From Ornithinimicrobium pekingense DSM 21552 (GTDB taxonomy: Bacteria; Actinomycetota; Actinomycetes; Actinomycetales; Dermatophilaceae), in NCBI RefSeq assembly GCF_000421185.1, contig NZ_ATWJ01000011.1:186001-250000 (forward strand): a stretch of DNA of 64,000 bases, written 5' to 3'. The notes beneath the pieces were generated by a model that did no database searches, was not told the DNA's origin, and saw only the letters and a program-made list of their open reading frames with translations. This document shows positions 62,561 through 64,000 of this stretch, in pieces; the first letter of the stretch is position 1; every line of letters begins with the position of its first letter. Both the position numbers and the translations under genes were made by a program.

Positions 62561-63885
62561 CGCCCGGCCTCGGCGAGGGCTTCGTCGAGCAGCGCGACGG
62601 CCTGCGCGGCCTCCTCGTGGGTGATGACGCACGGCGGGACGACGTGGACCCGGTTGCCCATGACCAGCGGCCAGACCCCGCGGGCCACGCACGCCTGCTG
62701 CACCGCCTTCATGCGGTCGGCCGGCAGCGGCTCGCGGGTGGTGCGGTCGGCCACGAGCTCGAGCGCCCAGAAGACGCCGAGGCCGCGGACGTCCCCGACG
62801 ACCTCGTGCCGCTCGGCCAGGGCCCGCAGCTGCGGCCCGAGCGTCTGCTCGCCGAGGGCGGCGGCGTGCTCGATCGTGCCCTCGTCCTGCATGATCCCGA
62901 TGGCGGCGACGGCCGAGGCCGTGGCGAGCGCGTGGCCGGAGTAGGTCAGTCCGCCGGGGTAGGGCGTGTGGTCGAAGGTCGCGGCGACCTCCGCGGAGAT
63001 GACCACCCCGCCCAGCGGCACGTAGCCGGAGTTGACGCCCTTGGCGAAGCTGATGAGGTCGGGCCGCACGCCCCAGTGCTCGGCGGCGAACCACGCGCCG
63101 GTGCGGCCGAAGCCCGACATGACCTCGTCGAGGATGAGCAGGATGCCGTGCTCGTCGCACAGGGCGCGCACGCCCTCCAGGTAGCCGGGCGGTGGCACGA
63201 GGATGCCGTTGCTGCCGACCACCGGCTCGAGGATGATCGCGGCGACGTGCTGCGGGCCCTCGGCGGCCAGGGTGTGGCGCAGGTGGGTCAGCGCGCGCTC
63301 GGACTCCTCCTCGGGGGTGGTCGCCCAGAACTCGCTGCGGTAGAGGTAGGGGCCCCAGAAGTGGACGACACCGGGGACCGAGGGCTCCGAGCCCCACCGG
63401 CGCGGCTCCCCCGTCAGCGCGATCGCGCCGGCGGTGGCGCCGTGGTAGCTGCGGTAGGAGGCGAGCACCTTGGAGCGGCCGGTGTGCAGGCGCGCCATGC
63501 GCACGGCGTTCTCGTTGGCCTCGGCGCCGCCGTTGGTGAAGAAGACCTTGTCCAGGCCCTCGGGCGCCAGCCCGGCGACCGCGGCCGCGGCCTCGGCGCG
63601 CGACTGCTCCGCGAAGCTCGGCGCGACGGTGGTGATGCGCCCGGCGGCCTCCTGGACGGCCGCGGTCAGGCGGGGGTGCTGGTAGCCGAGGTTGACGTTG
63701 ACCAGCTGGCTGGTGAGGTCGAGGAAGCGGCGCCCGTCGTGGTCCCAGAACCACGCGCCCTTCCCCCCGGCGATCGGCACCGGGTCGATCTCCTGCTGGG
63801 CGGACCAGGAGGTGAAGACGTGTGCCCTGGACAGCTCGCGGATCCGCGTGCCCAGGGCGCTGTCGGCCGAGGCAGGTGCAACCAT
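62557..63885 (-). CDS. class III PLP-dependent aminotransferase
   Basis: A 442-aa fold-type I class III transaminase: FFTNGGAEANENAVRMARLHTGRSKVLASYRSYHGATAGAIALTGEPRRW, LILDEVMSGFGRTG, and the PLP Lys in SFAKGVNSGYVPLGGV. Resembles omega-amino acid or beta-alanine:pyruvate aminotransferases. Substrate is not specified. The ATG at 63885 is the first in-frame start near the domain. Confidence 0.92.
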   Translation of the reverse strand: MVAPASADSALGTRIRELSRAHVFTSWSAQQEIDPVPIAGGKGAWFWDHDGRRFLDLTSQLVNVNLGYQHPRLTAAVQEAAGRITTVAPSFAEQSRAEAAAAVAGLAPEGLDKVFFTNGGAEANENAVRMARLHTGRSKVLASYRSYHGATAGAIALTGEPRRWGSEPSVPGVVHFWGPYLYRSEFWATTPEEESERALTHLRHTLAAEGPQHVAAIILEPVVGSNGILVPPPGYLEGVRALCDEHGILLILDEVMSGFGRTGAWFAAEHWGVRPDLISFAKGVNSGYVPLGGVVISAEVAATFDHTPYPGGLTYSGHALATASAVAAIGIMQDEGTIEHAAALGEQTLGPQLRALAERHEVVGDVRGLGVFWALELVADRTTREPLPADRMKAVQQACVARGVWPLVMGNRVHVVPPCVITHEEAAQAVALLDEALAEAGR

Positions 63886-63950
63886 GATGCCCCAGTATGC
63901 CCTCCGCGCCGGGCGGTCCGGCCCCGGGGCCGGTGCGGCGCGCCGGGGAC

Positions 63951-64000
63951 TCAGCCGGTCGGCGGGGTGAAGCGCCCGTCGATCGCGGTCCACCCGCCGT
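63951..64000 (-). CDS. C-terminal end of an unidentified gene
   Basis: Only about 15 codons remain (ending GGWTAIDGRFTPPTG) before a TGA at 63951. It is the best of the three frames and in the same direction as the aminotransferase, so the two may form an operon. The protein cannot be identified from this fragment. Confidence 0.4.
   Translation of the reverse strand, partial: GGWTAIDGRFTPPTG

Overview
The window is about 73% G+C and comes from a high-GC actinomycete. Several things support this: DUF3073, an actinobacterial sterol-carrier-like protein, DUF222/13E12 HNH genes, a bifunctional-type dCTP deaminase, a GTP-dependent PEP carboxykinase, an IspQ-like iron-sulfur reductase, GTG starts, and many genes with a TANNNT box 6-8 nt before the start codon and no Shine-Dalgarno sequence (leaderless mRNAs). 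Gene content fits Micrococcales (Intrasporangiaceae/Ornithinimicrobiaceae-like); that placement is an inference. There is no phage, plasmid, IS element or CRISPR; it reads as ordinary chromosome.

Layout. 1-11.8 kb: the end of a YigZ-like gene, a CopC-like surface protein, DUF3073, an ABC exporter, an SOS-boxed but frameshifted DUF222/HNH gene, purM and purF separated by an opposite-strand AMIN-like lipoprotein, a DsbA/FrnE-like oxidoreductase, and a PPOX protein. 11.4-14.2 kb: arcA with a sterol-carrier-like gene, and a zinc alcohol dehydrogenase. 14.2-21.7 kb: a MacB/FtsX-type ABC system beside a divergent two-component locus with one intact kinase, one kinase that looks catalytically dead, and a NarL-type regulator. 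Similar GAGGAG palindromes lie in both promoter regions. 21.7-28.7 kb: hydrolase/HTH regulator pair, SRP RNA, tRNA-Ser(GGA), HerA-like ATPase, VapB-named protein plus LytR_C protein, MerR/Hsp20 pair. 28.7-40 kb: MFS exporter, DUF1905/YdeI protein, tRNA-Ser(CGA), a three-unit 52-bp palindromic repeat array, tadA, upp, an aminotransferase, two paralogous ~55-aa membrane proteins flanking a PH-domain protein, def, a sugar porter, a 2-hydroxyacid dehydrogenase.

40-46.2 kb is the most system-like region: a GAF kinase, a TasA/camelysin-like protein, a SipW-type signal peptidase, a second protein with a similar signal segment and Ig-like folds, a four-helix membrane protein, an OmpR-type regulator and a kinase whose ATP-binding half is degraded. 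This is plausibly a surface-filament or matrix secretion locus. 46.2-49.7 kb is a Drr/Nat-type ABC transporter in one operon with a DesK/DesR-like pair. 49.7-57.7 kb: tRNA-Arg, a frameshifted NhaP-type antiporter, pckG plus a coupled acidic peptide, tRNA-Ser(GCU), an LCP-family gene, tRNA-Ser(UGA), a YtxH-like gene, cysK-cysE. 57.9-64 kb: the IspQ-like reductase, a 68-bp palindrome, a VanY-like peptidase, dcd, tRNA-Gly(CCC), cutA, a class III aminotransferase and the edge of one more gene.

Cross-cutting signals: the 9-mer GGTATGCCG occurs 16 times on both strands and in several reading frames; all four serine tRNA isoacceptors lie within 32 kb; two genes are broken by what look like single-base deletions; and two of the four kinases that sit in regulator-linked loci lack ATP-binding motifs.
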